A stretch of 64,000 nt of DNA from Nocardioides agariphilus (GCF_015352445.1 NZ_JADKPO010000020.1:1-64000); one strand, 5' to 3'; counted from the stretch's first letter, positions 50,659 to 61,250 are shown. Program-made: numbers and translations. Notes: generated by a model not told the origin, from the letters alone.

Positions 50659-51174
50659 ATGTCCTTCCCGTTCTACGACGACCCGACCACGGGCTACCCG
50701 CCCGACGTCTACCACGGCGAGACCGGCGAGGCCTCAGCCTGGATCAGGCCCGACGACTCCCCCAAGGAGATCGAGTACGCGCGCGGAGGAAGCTGCGAGT
50801 ACCTCCTGACCGGGGCCCAGTCGGGCGGCAAGCTCGGCATCTACCGCTGGAGCTTCGGCGAGCACGAGAGCGGCCCCGATGCCCACTTCCACAAGTCGAT
50901 CGCCGAGGCGTTCTACGTCATTGAGGGCGAGGTCAACCTGTACGACGGCCGCGGCTGGAAGCAGGCCGGTGCCGGTGACTTGCTCTACGTGCCCGAGGGT
51001 GGGATCCACGGGTTCCGCGGCGGCAACCACGCGCGGATGCTCTTGATGTTCACACCCGGCGGTCCGCGCGAGGACTACTTCGAGACGCTGGCCTCCCTGG
51101 GCAGGGGCGCGACGATGACGGCCGAGGAACGCGTCGAGTTCATGCTGCGCCACGACACGTACTGGGTGGACTGA
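50659..51174 (+). CDS. Cupin domain protein
   Basis: 171 residues. Cupin motif 1 is PDAHFHKSIAEAFYVIEGEVNLY and motif 2 is VPEGGIHGFRG, giving the usual metal ligands His, His, Glu and His; function unknown, possibly a dioxygenase or sugar-binding type. ATG at 50659 is chosen over 50647, which abuts the repeat array; the leader GTGGGAGGC is unusually close to it. The upstream repeat must be part of its promoter or 5' leader. Confidence 0.8.
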   Translation: MSFPFYDDPTTGYPPDVYHGETGEASAWIRPDDSPKEIEYARGGSCEYLLTGAQSGGKLGIYRWSFGEHESGPDAHFHKSIAEAFYVIEGEVNLYDGRGWKQAGAGDLLYVPEGGIHGFRGGNHARMLLMFTPGGPREDYFETLASLGRGATMTAEERVEFMLRHDTYWVD

Positions 51175-51203
51175 CCCGGGTCCGTGCCGGGCACAATGTG
51201 CGG

Positions 51204-51857
51204 GTGAGCGACCGCGCCCCTGCCTTGCCCTACCGGACGACCGAGGACCTCGAGTCGGGTCTCGACCACCTCCGCTCGGCCCCGACCGACCAGGGCACCG
51301 TGCACCTCGTCGTACGCCGTCCCGATCTCGGGGCGCGCGAGATCCTCGACGAGGGCGTGCTCGACCTGGCCGACGGCCTGGTGGGCGACAACTGGCTATC
51401 CCGCGCCACCTCGCGGGCGATCGCCGACGGGCGTCACCTCGACGCCCAGGTCAACGTGATGAGTGCGCGGATGGTGGGTCTGCTGGCCGACTCGGAGCAG
51501 GAGCAGGCCTTCGCAGGCGACCAGCTCTTCCTCGACCTCGACATCTCCGTGGCCAACCTGCCGGCCGGGTCCCGGCTGGCCTTCGGCGAGCTGGGTGCCG
51601 ACGGGTCGTCGGCCGGGGCCGTCATCGAGGTGACGCTCAAGCCGCACAACGGCTGCGCGAAGTTCACGGCCCGCTACGGCGCCGACGCCATGCACTTCGT
51701 CAACAGCGAGACGGGCAAGGCGATGCGCCTGCGCGGCTTCAACGCACGCGTGGTCGAGTCCGGCCTGGTGCGACCCGGCGACGTCGTCCGCGTCGTACGT
51801 CGCGGTGGTCTGGACGACCAGACCGAACTTCCTGCGGAGGTCTCCGCCTCGGTCTAG
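51204..51857 (+). CDS. MOSC domain protein
   Basis: 217 residues with the MOSC core: LFLDLDISVANLPAG, VTLKPHNGCAKFTARYG (with the conserved Cys) and LRGFNARVVESGLVRPGD. MOSC proteins deliver sulfur or bind molybdenum cofactor; this soluble single-domain type has no assigned substrate. GTG 51204 is six bases after CACAAT, so it is likely leaderless; GTG 51198 is in the same frame. Confidence 0.85.
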   Translation: MSDRAPALPYRTTEDLESGLDHLRSAPTDQGTVHLVVRRPDLGAREILDEGVLDLADGLVGDNWLSRATSRAIADGRHLDAQVNVMSARMVGLLADSEQEQAFAGDQLFLDLDISVANLPAGSRLAFGELGADGSSAGAVIEVTLKPHNGCAKFTARYGADAMHFVNSETGKAMRLRGFNARVVESGLVRPGDVVRVVRRGGLDDQTELPAEVSASV

Positions 51858-51900
51858 CGTGGTGGGTGGCACCCGCTCCCCCCACCGGAGGTCACCCCCC

Positions 51901-52413
51901 ATGCACGCACGCTTGCTCCGCGCCGGCGCGGTCGCTGTCGCGACCGGCGCTCTGGTGACCGCGGGACTGGTCGCTCCTGCTCACGCCGGCCCCGGCAACG
52001 GCCACGCCTACGGCCACCTCAAGAGCCAGTGCCGGGGGTTCCACGCCACCGGCGCCGGCACCGACAACGGCGACGGTACGACAAGCGCCACGCTCTACCA
52101 GGGCGGCCGCGAGGTGGGCTCCTCGGCAGGCGCCCTGGTCCCCGGTGTCCCGGACGCCGACGGGCTGCTGCCCTTCACCGGCACCATCGTGCTGACTACC
52201 GCCAAGAAGGGCGCGCTGGAGGTGTCGGTCCAAGGCACCTTCTCCACCGTGACCGGTGAGTTCTCCGCCAGGTCGGTCGAGGTCGACGGCCGGGGCCCGA
52301 TGAGGAATGCGACCGGCAGGCTGCGGGTCTGGGGAGTCCAGGACCTCGCCACCGGCGCCTTCACCGAGACCGTGCACGCCAAGGTGTGCGTGCCCAAGAA
52401 GCATCAGAGCTAG
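51901..52413 (+). CDS. Secreted protein of unknown function
   Basis: 170 residues with a signal peptide (MHARLLRAGAVAVATGALVTAGLVAPAHA) and a mature part of about 140 residues of beta-type sequence (GTIVLTTAKKGALEVSVQGTFSTVTGEF), with two Cys that could pair (QCRGFH and KVCVPKK). Similar to secreted allene-oxide-cyclase-barrel-like actinobacterial proteins in general look, but not assigned. GGAGG lies nine bases before the ATG. Confidence 0.78.
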   Translation: MHARLLRAGAVAVATGALVTAGLVAPAHAGPGNGHAYGHLKSQCRGFHATGAGTDNGDGTTSATLYQGGREVGSSAGALVPGVPDADGLLPFTGTIVLTTAKKGALEVSVQGTFSTVTGEFSARSVEVDGRGPMRNATGRLRVWGVQDLATGAFTETVHAKVCVPKKHQS

Positions 52414-52550
52414 ACCTCAACACGCGCTCCACGAAGCCTGCGGGGGGCATCGGGGGCTGGGAACCCGCTGAGCGGTTCTCGAGACGACTTTTCGTCGACG
52501 CCCAGCGGGCTCTCAGGCTGGTCACAGGTGGCCACACCAACCTCGTGGTC

Positions 52551-53846
52551 GTGACCGAGAACCCGCACGACCCGCAGCAGCCTGAGCAGCCTCCGTACCA
52601 GCCTGGGCAGCCGCACCACACCCAGCCGCTTGCGCCGTACCAGCAGCACCCGCTGCCTCCCGTGGCCTACCAGCGCCCGCTGCCCGCCCAGCCGGTCCCC
52701 GACCGCAAGCAGCGTCGAGGCGCCTTCGCCGCATCGGTCATCGCGGCCTCGCTGCTCGTGGGCGCGGGTGCCGGCGTGGGCGGCGCCGCGGGCTGGAGCG
52801 CTCTGCAGGACGACAGCTCGTCCGCGTCCTCGAGCCCCAGCTCCGCGTCGCCCGTGGTCGACACGCCTGCGGCGCAATCCGGCAATGGGTCCGTCGAGCA
52901 GGTCGCGCAGAACCTGCTGCCCTCGGTCGTCAAGATCGACGTGTCCGGCCCCGGAGGCGCGGGTTCCGGCTCGGGCTTCATCGTCACCTCCGACGGGCAG
53001 ATCGTGACCAACAACCACGTCGTCGAGCTGGCGGGCCAGTCCGGGGAGCTCCGGGTGTCGTTCAACGACGGCACCCACGCCAAGGCGACCGTCGTCGGCA
53101 CCGATCCGCTCACCGACACCGCGGTCATCCAGGCCGAAGGCGTCAGCGGCCTGACGCCGGTGACGATCGGATCCTCCGACTCGCTCCAGGTCGGCCAGTC
53201 CGTCGTGGCCATCGGGTCGCCCTTCGGCCTCGACGCCACCGTCACGACCGGCATCGTCAGCGCCCTCAAGCGCCCGGTCAACGTCGGCAGCGACGGCCAG
53301 GGCAACAGCACCGTCTACCCCGCCGTCCAGACCGACGCGGCCATCAACCCCGGCAACAGCGGTGGCCCGCTGGTGGACATGAACGGTCACGTGGTGGGCA
53401 TCAACGCATCTATCCAGACGTCCGGTCAGGGTCAGATGGGCGGCGAGCCCGGGTCGATCGGCCTCGGCTTCGCGATCCCGATCGACGAGGTCATGCCGGT
53501 GATCGAGCAGCTGGAGAAGGGCGAGACGCCGACCCACGCCAGGCTCGGCATCTCCGTGCAGAACGTCGTCAGCGGCTCCGGCCAGCAGAGCCCGGGAGCC
53601 ATCGTCGAGGACGGCGCTCGCATCAGTGACGTCAGCAACGGGTCCGCCGCCGAGGGCGCGGGCCTGCGCAACGGCGATGTGATCACCAAGATCGACGACA
53701 CGTTGATCACCGATGCCGACTCGCTGGTCGCCACCATCCGCTCCTACCGTCCCGGCGACCAGGTCACCGTGACCTACACCCGCGACGGCGACCAGAAGAC
53801 CGTCACCTTGAAGCTGGACTCCGACGCCAGCACCACGAACTCCTGA
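52551..53846 (+). CDS. HtrA/DegP-type trypsin-like serine protease with PDZ domain
   Basis: 431 residues from GTG 52551. A Pro/Gln-rich cytoplasmic segment (1-50), one membrane helix (about 58-80), a trypsin-like domain with His156 (VTNNHVV), Asp189 (DPLTDTAVI) and Ser270 (INPGNSGGPLVD), and a C-terminal PDZ domain (about 320-425; GAGLRNGDVITKIDD). A membrane-anchored extracellular quality-control protease like mycobacterial PepD/HtrA. The frame extends upstream, but the earlier residues are unlike homologues. A strong terminator follows. Confidence 0.92.
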   Translation: MTENPHDPQQPEQPPYQPGQPHHTQPLAPYQQHPLPPVAYQRPLPAQPVPDRKQRRGAFAASVIAASLLVGAGAGVGGAAGWSALQDDSSSASSSPSSASPVVDTPAAQSGNGSVEQVAQNLLPSVVKIDVSGPGGAGSGSGFIVTSDGQIVTNNHVVELAGQSGELRVSFNDGTHAKATVVGTDPLTDTAVIQAEGVSGLTPVTIGSSDSLQVGQSVVAIGSPFGLDATVTTGIVSALKRPVNVGSDGQGNSTVYPAVQTDAAINPGNSGGPLVDMNGHVVGINASIQTSGQGQMGGEPGSIGLGFAIPIDEVMPVIEQLEKGETPTHARLGISVQNVVSGSGQQSPGAIVEDGARISDVSNGSAAEGAGLRNGDVITKIDDTLITDADSLVATIRSYRPGDQVTVTYTRDGDQKTVTLKLDSDASTTNS

Positions 53847-53891
53847 CCCTGCTTTCTCCCACCTTTCCAGGGGTCAGGACCGCACCGGCAG

Positions 53892-53930
53892 GAGCCGGCG
53901 CCACTCGACCGAGCGAGTGGTCGCCGGCTC
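53892..53930. terminator. Bidirectional terminator
   Basis: Arms GAGCCGGCGCCACTCG and CGAGTGG-T-CGCCGGCTC, sixteen pairs with one bulged T and a six-base loop, followed by TTGT. It lies between the converging htrA-like and ABC-F genes. Confidence 0.85.
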
Positions 53931-53942
53931 TTGTCGTGCGGG

Positions 53943-55637
<1,695 letters not shown>

Positions 55638-55691
55638 GAGAGCCGATTGTCCGCTACGCCGGGTCGGTCCGGCACCCCGATTAGCCCGGTA

Positions 55692-55733
55692 CCCCGGTCA
55701 GTGCGCCCCGGTCAGTGCGCCCCGGTCAGTGCG
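55692..55733. repeat. Three tandem 14-bp repeats at the SMR gene end
   Basis: CCCCGGTCAGTGCG occurs at 55692-55705, 55706-55719 and 55720-55733. The third contains the stop codon (55726-55728) and final codon of the SMR gene, so the array looks like replication slippage that copied the gene end. Confidence 0.8.
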
Positions 55734-56052
55734 TCCCGGCGAGGTTGAGGCCCACCACACCCGCGACGATCATCGCGAGGCTGAGTGCCTTGGCCCAGTT
55801 CAACGGCTCGCCGAGGAACAGCAGACCCACGACCGCCACCAGAGCCGTGCCGGCGCCCGCCCAGACGGCGTAGGCGACAGAGACCGGCATCTGCTTGACC
55901 ACCAGGGTCAGCAGCCAGATCGAGAGGGCATAGCCCGCGACCACGCCCCCGGCCCACACGGGGTTGGTGAACCCGTCGGCCTTCGGTAGCACCGCCGTCG
56001 CCGCGACCTCGATCACGATCGCGACTCCCAGCAGCAGGAACGCGCCGTACAT
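55726..56052 (-). CDS. Small multidrug resistance (SMR) efflux protein
   Basis: 108 residues, four membrane helices, EmrE/QacE type. The essential membrane Glu sits at residue 15 (GVAIVIEVAATAVL), and VAYAVWAGAGTALVAVVG is the family block for helix 3. The ATG at 56052 has GAGGAG nine bases ahead; the ATG at 56061 would place the ribosome site too close. It exports cationic drugs by proton exchange. Divergent from a TetR regulator with twin operators between them. Confidence 0.92.
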   Translation of the reverse strand: MYGAFLLLGVAIVIEVAATAVLPKADGFTNPVWAGGVVAGYALSIWLLTLVVKQMPVSVAYAVWAGAGTALVAVVGLLFLGEPLNWAKALSLAMIVAGVVGLNLAGTH

Positions 56053-56075
56053 GCCTGTCATCTCCTCTTCGTGGA

Positions 56076-56118
56076 TGTAGCAGTCGCTACATAGGATCCT
56101 ACTGTAGCACTCGCTACA
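56076..56118. promoter_or_regulatory. Twin TetR-type operators
   Basis: TGTAGCAGTCGCTACA (56076-56091) and TGTAGCACTCGCTACA (56103-56118), each a 6-4-6 palindrome, flank TAGGATCCTA, itself a palindrome. Centres are 27 bp apart. They fill the 74-bp gap between the SMR and TetR genes. Confidence 0.85.
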
Positions 56119-56126
56119 ATCGATTT

Positions 56127-56684
56127 ATGCCCGAGGAGTCCAGACGAGACGTGCTTCTCAGTGCGTGCACCGACCACGTGCTCGCCGAGGGGCTGATCGG
56201 GCTCAGCCTTCGCCCGTTGGCCAAGGCGGTCGGCACCAGCGACCGGATGCTCATCTACCACTTCGGCAACCGCGACGGGCTGGTCGCGGCAGTCATCGAC
56301 GAGGCCACCACCCGTTCGGTCGCACACCTGGCCGGCATGAAGGCGCCCCGGAGCGTGCGGGCCGGAGTGCTCACCCTCTGGCAGGCCTACCTCGAGCCGC
56401 CGCTGCATGCCTGCAACCTGATCTACGTGCAGGCGGCCGCCAGCGGCTACCTCGGCAAGGAGCCGTTCCGCAGCTCGGTCCGCGACAGCAACGCGCGGTG
56501 GGAGGCGGCCATGCGCGACTGGTTCCTGCGCTGCGGCGCATCCCGCACCAGGGTCAACCGAATCACCCAGCTCGTCGAGTCGGGCCTGCTCGGCTTCCAC
56601 GTCGACCTCGCGACCGACACCCCCGCCGAGCTGCTCCGCGGCGTCCGCGACCTCGCCGACGCCGCGCAGGTGCTCGCGGGCTAG
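56127..56684 (+). CDS. TetR family transcriptional regulator
   Basis: 185 residues. The N-terminal helix-turn-helix is GLSLRPLAKAVGTSDRMLIYHFGNRDGLVAAVI; the rest is a ligand-binding helical domain with no specific match. Divergent from the SMR pump, with two near-identical palindromes between them, so it probably represses both genes until a drug binds. Confidence 0.9.
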   Translation: MPEESRRDVLLSACTDHVLAEGLIGLSLRPLAKAVGTSDRMLIYHFGNRDGLVAAVIDEATTRSVAHLAGMKAPRSVRAGVLTLWQAYLEPPLHACNLIYVQAAASGYLGKEPFRSSVRDSNARWEAAMRDWFLRCGASRTRVNRITQLVESGLLGFHVDLATDTPAELLRGVRDLADAAQVLAG

Positions 56685-56687
56685 CCA

Positions 56688-57677
56688 CTACTGACGGAGC
56701 TTGGGGGGCATCGGCACGTCGCCTTCGACGCCACCGGACCAGCCCGGGGACAGCGTCCAGTAGATGGCGTCGGCAGTGAGCTCGTGGGCCGCGCCGTCCC
56801 AGGTGAAGCCCTGGCAGGCGTTGAGGGTCAGCGAGCCGTCGGCGTCGGCGGAGGTGATCTGCACGGTCGGTCCGGAGATCTCCATGGTGCACATGCGGTC
56901 GGGGTCGCGGGCCGGTGCCGCCTCCAACGCGGCAATCGCTTCGGTCGCGTCCTTCCCGGTCAGCACCTCACTCTGCTCGAGCCATCCGTCGATGTCGTAG
57001 CGGCACAAGCGGACCGCACCGGCCGGCACTACCGCACCGTCACCTGAATGGGGCGAGCACCCGTTGGTGTCCGAGTAGTTGATCCGCGTCACGGAGCTCA
57101 AGATGCTGTGAGTGGTGTCACGGTCCGGCGTCACGACGAAGACCAGGTTGTCGCCGGACCCCCGCTGGTATCCGATCCACGCACCCGCGGGGTAGATGTC
57201 ACCCGAGGTGTACTGCCAGAGCTCACCCACGCCGAACTTGAGGTCAGCCACGGCGCCGTCGAGGAACCGCAGCCCGTACCCGTTCTGGGGCTGACAGAGG
57301 ATGCCCTCCACAACGCCGCCGGGACGCTCGACAACGAACGTGCCAGACGGTTCGCTGCTCCCGATGCACCACGTCGAGAAGTGCCCGTAGCCCCAGCTGT
57401 CCGGCACCGAGACCTCGAGATCGCGCCACGACTCCGTGTGCGTCCCGTCGCTGACCTTCACCGTCCCCGCAGTCCGGTCACCGTCTCGGTTGCCGAGCAG
57501 CGCGGCGCCCCCGACCACGCCGGCGACGGCCACGACAGCAGCGACGGACGCGATCACCGTACGACGGCTGCGAGCGCGGGCGCGGCCACGGGCGGCAGGT
57601 GCCAGGTCGACGGCATCCGGAGCGTCGTCGCCGGCCGAGCGCAGGGCGGAGGTCAGGCGGTCCTCGAAGTCGTTCAT
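56688..57677 (-). CDS. Single-pass membrane protein, putative anti-sigma/sensor of system 3
   Basis: 329 residues: a cytoplasmic head (1-38, FEDRLTSALRSAGDDAPDAV), one helix (about 40-62) and an outer domain of about 260 residues with several Cys and Trp. Same plan as the protein at 23795, though the outer domains are not obviously alike. It overlaps the sigma gene by four bases; anti-sigma activity is inferred from that. Confidence 0.78.
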   Translation of the reverse strand: MNDFEDRLTSALRSAGDDAPDAVDLAPAARGRARARSRRTVIASVAAVVAVAGVVGGAALLGNRDGDRTAGTVKVSDGTHTESWRDLEVSVPDSWGYGHFSTWCIGSSEPSGTFVVERPGGVVEGILCQPQNGYGLRFLDGAVADLKFGVGELWQYTSGDIYPAGAWIGYQRGSGDNLVFVVTPDRDTTHSILSSVTRINYSDTNGCSPHSGDGAVVPAGAVRLCRYDIDGWLEQSEVLTGKDATEAIAALEAAPARDPDRMCTMEISGPTVQITSADADGSLTLNACQGFTWDGAAHELTADAIYWTLSPGWSGGVEGDVPMPPKLRQ

Positions 57678-58222
57678 CGGTTCTCCTCCTCGCCCATGGA
57701 TTCGCCGAGCAGCCCGCGCATGGCGACGAGGCCGCGCGAGACCCGGGCCCGCACGCTGCCCTCGGCAACGCCGGTCAGGGCGGCGATCTCGGCGTACTCG
57801 AGCTGTTCGTAGTAGCGCAGCACCACGGCGACGCGCTGGGGTTCGGGCAGAGCCAGGCACGCACGCCAGATGCGATCGCGCTCGTCGACCCCTGGATCGG
57901 CCGAGGCTCTCGATCCGTGTGCCTCCGCGACCGGAGTCTCGCGCCGGCGGAACTTGCGCCACCACGAGGTGTGGGCGTTGACGACCATCCGTCGCACGTA
58001 GGCGTCGGGGTCGCCGACGCTGCGGATGTGCTCCCAGCGCGGCAGGGCGCGGGCCAGCGCGTCCTGGACGGCGTCCTCGGCGTCGGCGCGGTTGCCGGTC
58101 AGCACGTAGGCCAGGCGCAGCAGCCCCGGGCCGCGCGCGGCGACCCAGTCGTCGAAGTCCGACGTCTCTGCTGCCCCACCTGGTGCCAGCGACCGCTCCT
58201 CACCGTGTACGAGCGCACTCAC
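57674..58222 (-). CDS. ECF RNA polymerase sigma factor, SigE family (system 3)
   Basis: 182 residues from GTG 58222. Region 2: LLRLAYVLTGNRADAEDAVQDAL and YVRRMVVNAHTSWWRK; region 4: LPEPQRVAVVLRYYEQLEYAEIAALTG. The start is chosen because a TTGCAAC-N17-CGTC promoter lies just upstream, with CGTC ending eight bases before GTG, which implies a leaderless transcript. A longer frame from TTG 58258 would include the promoter. It lies 16 bp after the aldo/keto reductase gene. Confidence 0.87.
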   Translation of the reverse strand: MSALVHGEERSLAPGGAAETSDFDDWVAARGPGLLRLAYVLTGNRADAEDAVQDALARALPRWEHIRSVGDPDAYVRRMVVNAHTSWWRKFRRRETPVAEAHGSRASADPGVDERDRIWRACLALPEPQRVAVVLRYYEQLEYAEIAALTGVAEGSVRARVSRGLVAMRGLLGESMGEEENR

Positions 58223-58230
58223 GTCGAACA

Positions 58231-58258
58231 GACGCCGCTCACTCCGGTTCTGTTGCAA
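58231..58258 (-). promoter_or_regulatory. ECF-type promoter of sigma system 3
   Basis: On the minus strand TTGCAAC (58258-58252) and CGTC (58234-58231) are 17 bases apart, the same as at 23146-23173. It overlaps the 3' end of the aldo/keto reductase gene. Confidence 0.65.
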
Positions 58259-59279
58259 CCTCGCTCGACTTGGCCCAGAGGTTCACCCCCGAGTTGACGG
58301 CGTGCTTGTCGATCTCGACCAGCTCGTCGTCGGTCAGCGGCGCGAAGTCGAGGGCATCGAGGTTGGTGTCGAGCTGCTCGACCGACGACGCGCCGATGAC
58401 AGCCGAGGTCACGCGTGAGTCGCGAAGTGCCCACTGCAGGGCGAGCTGGGCGAGCTTCTGGCCGCGGGCCTGGGCGATCTCGTTGAGGGCGCGCACGCGG
58501 TCGAGGACGGTGGCATCGAGGCCGGCGATGGTGGAGTTCTCGCGTGCCGCCCGCGAGTCCTCGGGCACGCCGTTGAGGTAGCGGTCGGTCAACAGTCCCT
58601 GGGCCAGGGCGGTGAACACGATGCAGCCCATGCCCTCCTCCTCGAGGGTGTCGAGCAGGTGGGGCTCGATCCAGCGGTTGAGCATCGAGTACGACGGCTG
58701 GTGGATGAGCAGTGGAGTGCCCAGCCCACGGGCGATCCTGGCCGCCTCGGCGGTCCACGAGGCGTTGTAGGACGAGATGCCGGCGTACAGAGCGCGGCCG
58801 GACCGCACTGCCGTGTCGAGAGCGCCCATCGTCTCCTCGACGGGCGTCTCGGGATCGAAGCGGTGGCTGTAGAAGATGTCGACGTAGTCGAGGCCCATCC
58901 GCTTCAGCGACTGGTCGAGGGAGGCCAGGACGTACTTGCGGGAGCCGCCGCCCTGCCCGTAGGGACCCGGCCACATGTCGTAGCCGGCCTTCGTCGAGAT
59001 CACCAGCTCGTCGCGGTAGGCAGCGAAGTCATCGGCCAGGTAGCGCCCGAAGTTCTCCTCGGCGCGGCCGTAGGGCGGCCCGTAGTTGTTCGCGAGGTCG
59101 AAGTGGGTGACGCCGCGGTCGAAGGCCCGCCTGAGAATCGCGCGTTGGGTCTCCTCCGGCCGGTCGGTGCCGAAGTTCTGCCACAGGCCCAGGCTCAGGA
59201 GCGGCAGCTTGAGGCCGCTGCGCCCGCAGTAGCGGTAGTGGTCGGCGTCGTAGCGGGTCTCGGCGGCCTCGAAGGTCAT
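58239..59279 (-). CDS. Aldo/keto reductase, YghZ-type
   Basis: 346 residues. Close by eye to Escherichia coli YghZ (L-glyceraldehyde 3-phosphate reductase): RYCGRSGLKLPLLSLGLWQNF, HFDLANNYGPPYG (Asp and Tyr of the tetrad), VISTKAGYDMWPGPYG (Lys) and VDIFYSHRFDP (His). It reduces methylglyoxal and related aldehydes with NADPH. ATG at 59279. The sigma gene promoter lies inside its 3' end. Confidence 0.92.
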   Translation of the reverse strand: MTFEAAETRYDADHYRYCGRSGLKLPLLSLGLWQNFGTDRPEETQRAILRRAFDRGVTHFDLANNYGPPYGRAEENFGRYLADDFAAYRDELVISTKAGYDMWPGPYGQGGGSRKYVLASLDQSLKRMGLDYVDIFYSHRFDPETPVEETMGALDTAVRSGRALYAGISSYNASWTAEAARIARGLGTPLLIHQPSYSMLNRWIEPHLLDTLEEEGMGCIVFTALAQGLLTDRYLNGVPEDSRAARENSTIAGLDATVLDRVRALNEIAQARGQKLAQLALQWALRDSRVTSAVIGASSVEQLDTNLDALDFAPLTDDELVEIDKHAVNSGVNLWAKSSEVATEPE

Positions 59280-59304
59280 GGCTTCATCGTGGCAGCATCG
59301 CGAT

Positions 59305-59517
59305 GTGGACGACCCCCGCACCGTCGCGTGGGCCCGCGTTGGCATCCGCTGGCGGGCGACGGGCGACGGCGAGTGGCCCTACCGCGCGACCGTCGGCGGC
59401 CACGACCTCGCGGTCAGGGTCAACGACTTCCCGGCCGAGCCGATGTACACGCTGTTCGTCGGCGAGGTCGCCATCACCGACCTCGAGGACTGGCCGTCGG
59501 TGTGGACGCGCCCGTAG
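59305..59517 (+). CDS. Small hypothetical protein
   Basis: 70 residues from GTG 59305, or 79 from the ATG at 59278. Contains GEWPYRATVGGHDLAVRVNDFPAEPMYTLFV, which reads like a real globular beta protein with normal codon use; no family recognised. Divergent from the aldo/keto reductase. Confidence 0.5.
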   Translation: MDDPRTVAWARVGIRWRATGDGEWPYRATVGGHDLAVRVNDFPAEPMYTLFVGEVAITDLEDWPSVWTRP

Positions 59518-59553
59518 CCCGCCCAAGGGGTCTCTGGGGCGGGTACGGCTCCG

Positions 59554-59740
59554 TCGCTGGTTGAGGAGGTTGCGCAGCCCTGTCGCTGGTTGAGGAGGTT
59601 GCGCAGCCCTGTCGCTGGTTGAGGAGGTTGCGCAGCCCTGTCGCTGGTTGAGGAGGTTGCGCAGCAACCGTCTCGAAACCAAGACATTGGGGCGTGCCGG
59701 TAGCCCGCAGGTCGCTGGTTGAGGAGGTTGCGCTAGCAAC
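59554..59740. repeat. Array of family A repeats left of the HNH gene
   Basis: TCGCTGGTTGAGGAGGTTGC begins at 59554, 59583, 59612 and 59641, a 29-bp period; the last copy is completed to a full element (59646-59680). A further truncated copy lies at 59712-59740. The array lies between the small gene's stop and the HNH gene's stop. The remainder of 59518-59831 shows no gene. Confidence 0.88.
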
Positions 59741-59831
59741 CTCACTGGTTACCAAGGCGTGCGGGCGTGCCGGTAGCCCGCCCGTGGTGGTTCCGGGCGG
59801 GTACGGCGGGTCGAGGGTCAGGCTGCTGGTT

Positions 59832-61250
59832 TCAGGCTGCTGGTGGTGGATGCCGGCGTGGGTGTCGGTGTTGGTGTCGGTCGGCGGAGACGTCGAGGGT
59901 GCCGGTGTGGTCGCGGAGGTAGTGGTAGCCATGCGGACTGGTCCACAAGTACGAGCCGGGGGTGAGGATCAGGTAGCGCCAGCGGCCATGGGTCTTCAAC
60001 CGGTGATGCTTGCGGCATAGGGCCGCGATCTGGCAGGTGCAGGTGGCCCCGCCCTGGGCGTAGGCGAGGTTGTGGTCGCAGTCGGCGGCGTGCTCGCCGG
60101 GTTTGAGTCTGCGGGCGGGTTTGGTGCACCAGGGGAACACGCAGGTGTGGTCCCTGAGGGCGACGGGTTCGCTGATCCGCCCGTCGATCTCATAGGCCCC
60201 GTAGTGCACGTGCTGGGCCAGGTCGATGACGGGTCTCACGGTGATCCGTGCGTCGGGGTTGCCGCACCAGGTCCGGATGGTCTCGGCCAGGACCGGGGTG
60301 GCGGTGTTCTCCACCCGCCCCACACCCGACATACCTGTGGCGCCACCCATCGAGCTGCCGGTCAGGGCGGCGTCGGCGAGGTGGACGTAGAGCACCATCT
60401 CCCGCGGCCGCCCCTTCGGCTTGTCCGCCTTGGGCTTCGGGTGGTCGTCGTCTTGCCCGTTGTCGGCAAGGTCGAGGGTGAGGTCGCGGCGGGCGATGTT
60501 GCCGACCGCGACCGAGCGACGTTGGTCCAAGGTCAGGACCGAGCCGAGTTCGGCCTGGACCTGGGCGTCGGCGGCCACGGCGTTGTTCAGGTCGATCGCA
60601 TCGGCCAGGTCGAGCTCGCCGGAGACCTGGCAGGTCCCCGCGATCCCGACAGTGCCGAAGTCGACATCGAAGCGGCGTTGGTCCCACGCCTGCTTCCGGT
60701 CGGCCTCGGCTTGGTCGGGCATGAACCGGGCGACCGCCTCACCGATCAGCCGGTCCAGCTGGGCCGGACCGATCTTGTGGGCCACCGTCGCCACATGCCG
60801 ATCCACGTACTTAGCCGCCTCGGCGCTCAGCCAGATGGTCTGTTCGGCGACCCGGCGGGCCTTCCACGCCGCCAGATCCCCCGAGGTCACCCGCGCCCAG
60901 AGCTTCTTGAGGCGGTATCTGAGCTCGAGGGCGTGCCCGACGTACCGTCTCCCGGACTCTGTGGTCAGACCCACGGCGGCGGCGAACTCCGCGATGGAGA
61001 ACTCCGCCACCAGCGGGGCACCGACTCCGGCGACCGGGACCGGGACGTCACCGTGGAGCCGGAACGTCTCGGCATCCTCCAGGGACTCAGCGGGGTGGAT
61101 GATGGCCCACTGCACCGCCAACACCAACAGGTCGGCTTCGGCACGGTCGGCGATCGCGCGTCGTTCGCGGGCGGCTTCGAGCACAGCCGTGGCAGTCGCC
61201 GGTAGCCAGGCCGAACCGTCGTCCGGCTGCTCGTCCCGAGATCCGCTCAT
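59832..61250 (-). CDS. DUF222/HNH endonuclease domain protein
   Basis: 472 residues from the ATG at 61250 (MSGSRDEQP); GTG 61274 is an alternative. Long DUF222 region (about 60-330), then a C-terminal HNH nuclease site: CVFPWCTKPARR, ADCDHNLAYAQGG and ALCRKHHRLKTHGRWRY. Related to the truncated gene at 1-1310. DUF222/HNH genes are typically multicopy in Nocardioidaceae and mycobacteria, but their role is unknown. Both sides carry family A repeat arrays (59554-59740 and 61353-61680). Confidence 0.9.
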   Translation of the reverse strand: MSGSRDEQPDDGSAWLPATATAVLEAARERRAIADRAEADLLVLAVQWAIIHPAESLEDAETFRLHGDVPVPVAGVGAPLVAEFSIAEFAAAVGLTTESGRRYVGHALELRYRLKKLWARVTSGDLAAWKARRVAEQTIWLSAEAAKYVDRHVATVAHKIGPAQLDRLIGEAVARFMPDQAEADRKQAWDQRRFDVDFGTVGIAGTCQVSGELDLADAIDLNNAVAADAQVQAELGSVLTLDQRRSVAVGNIARRDLTLDLADNGQDDDHPKPKADKPKGRPREMVLYVHLADAALTGSSMGGATGMSGVGRVENTATPVLAETIRTWCGNPDARITVRPVIDLAQHVHYGAYEIDGRISEPVALRDHTCVFPWCTKPARRLKPGEHAADCDHNLAYAQGGATCTCQIAALCRKHHRLKTHGRWRYLILTPGSYLWTSPHGYHYLRDHTGTLDVSADRHQHRHPRRHPPPAA

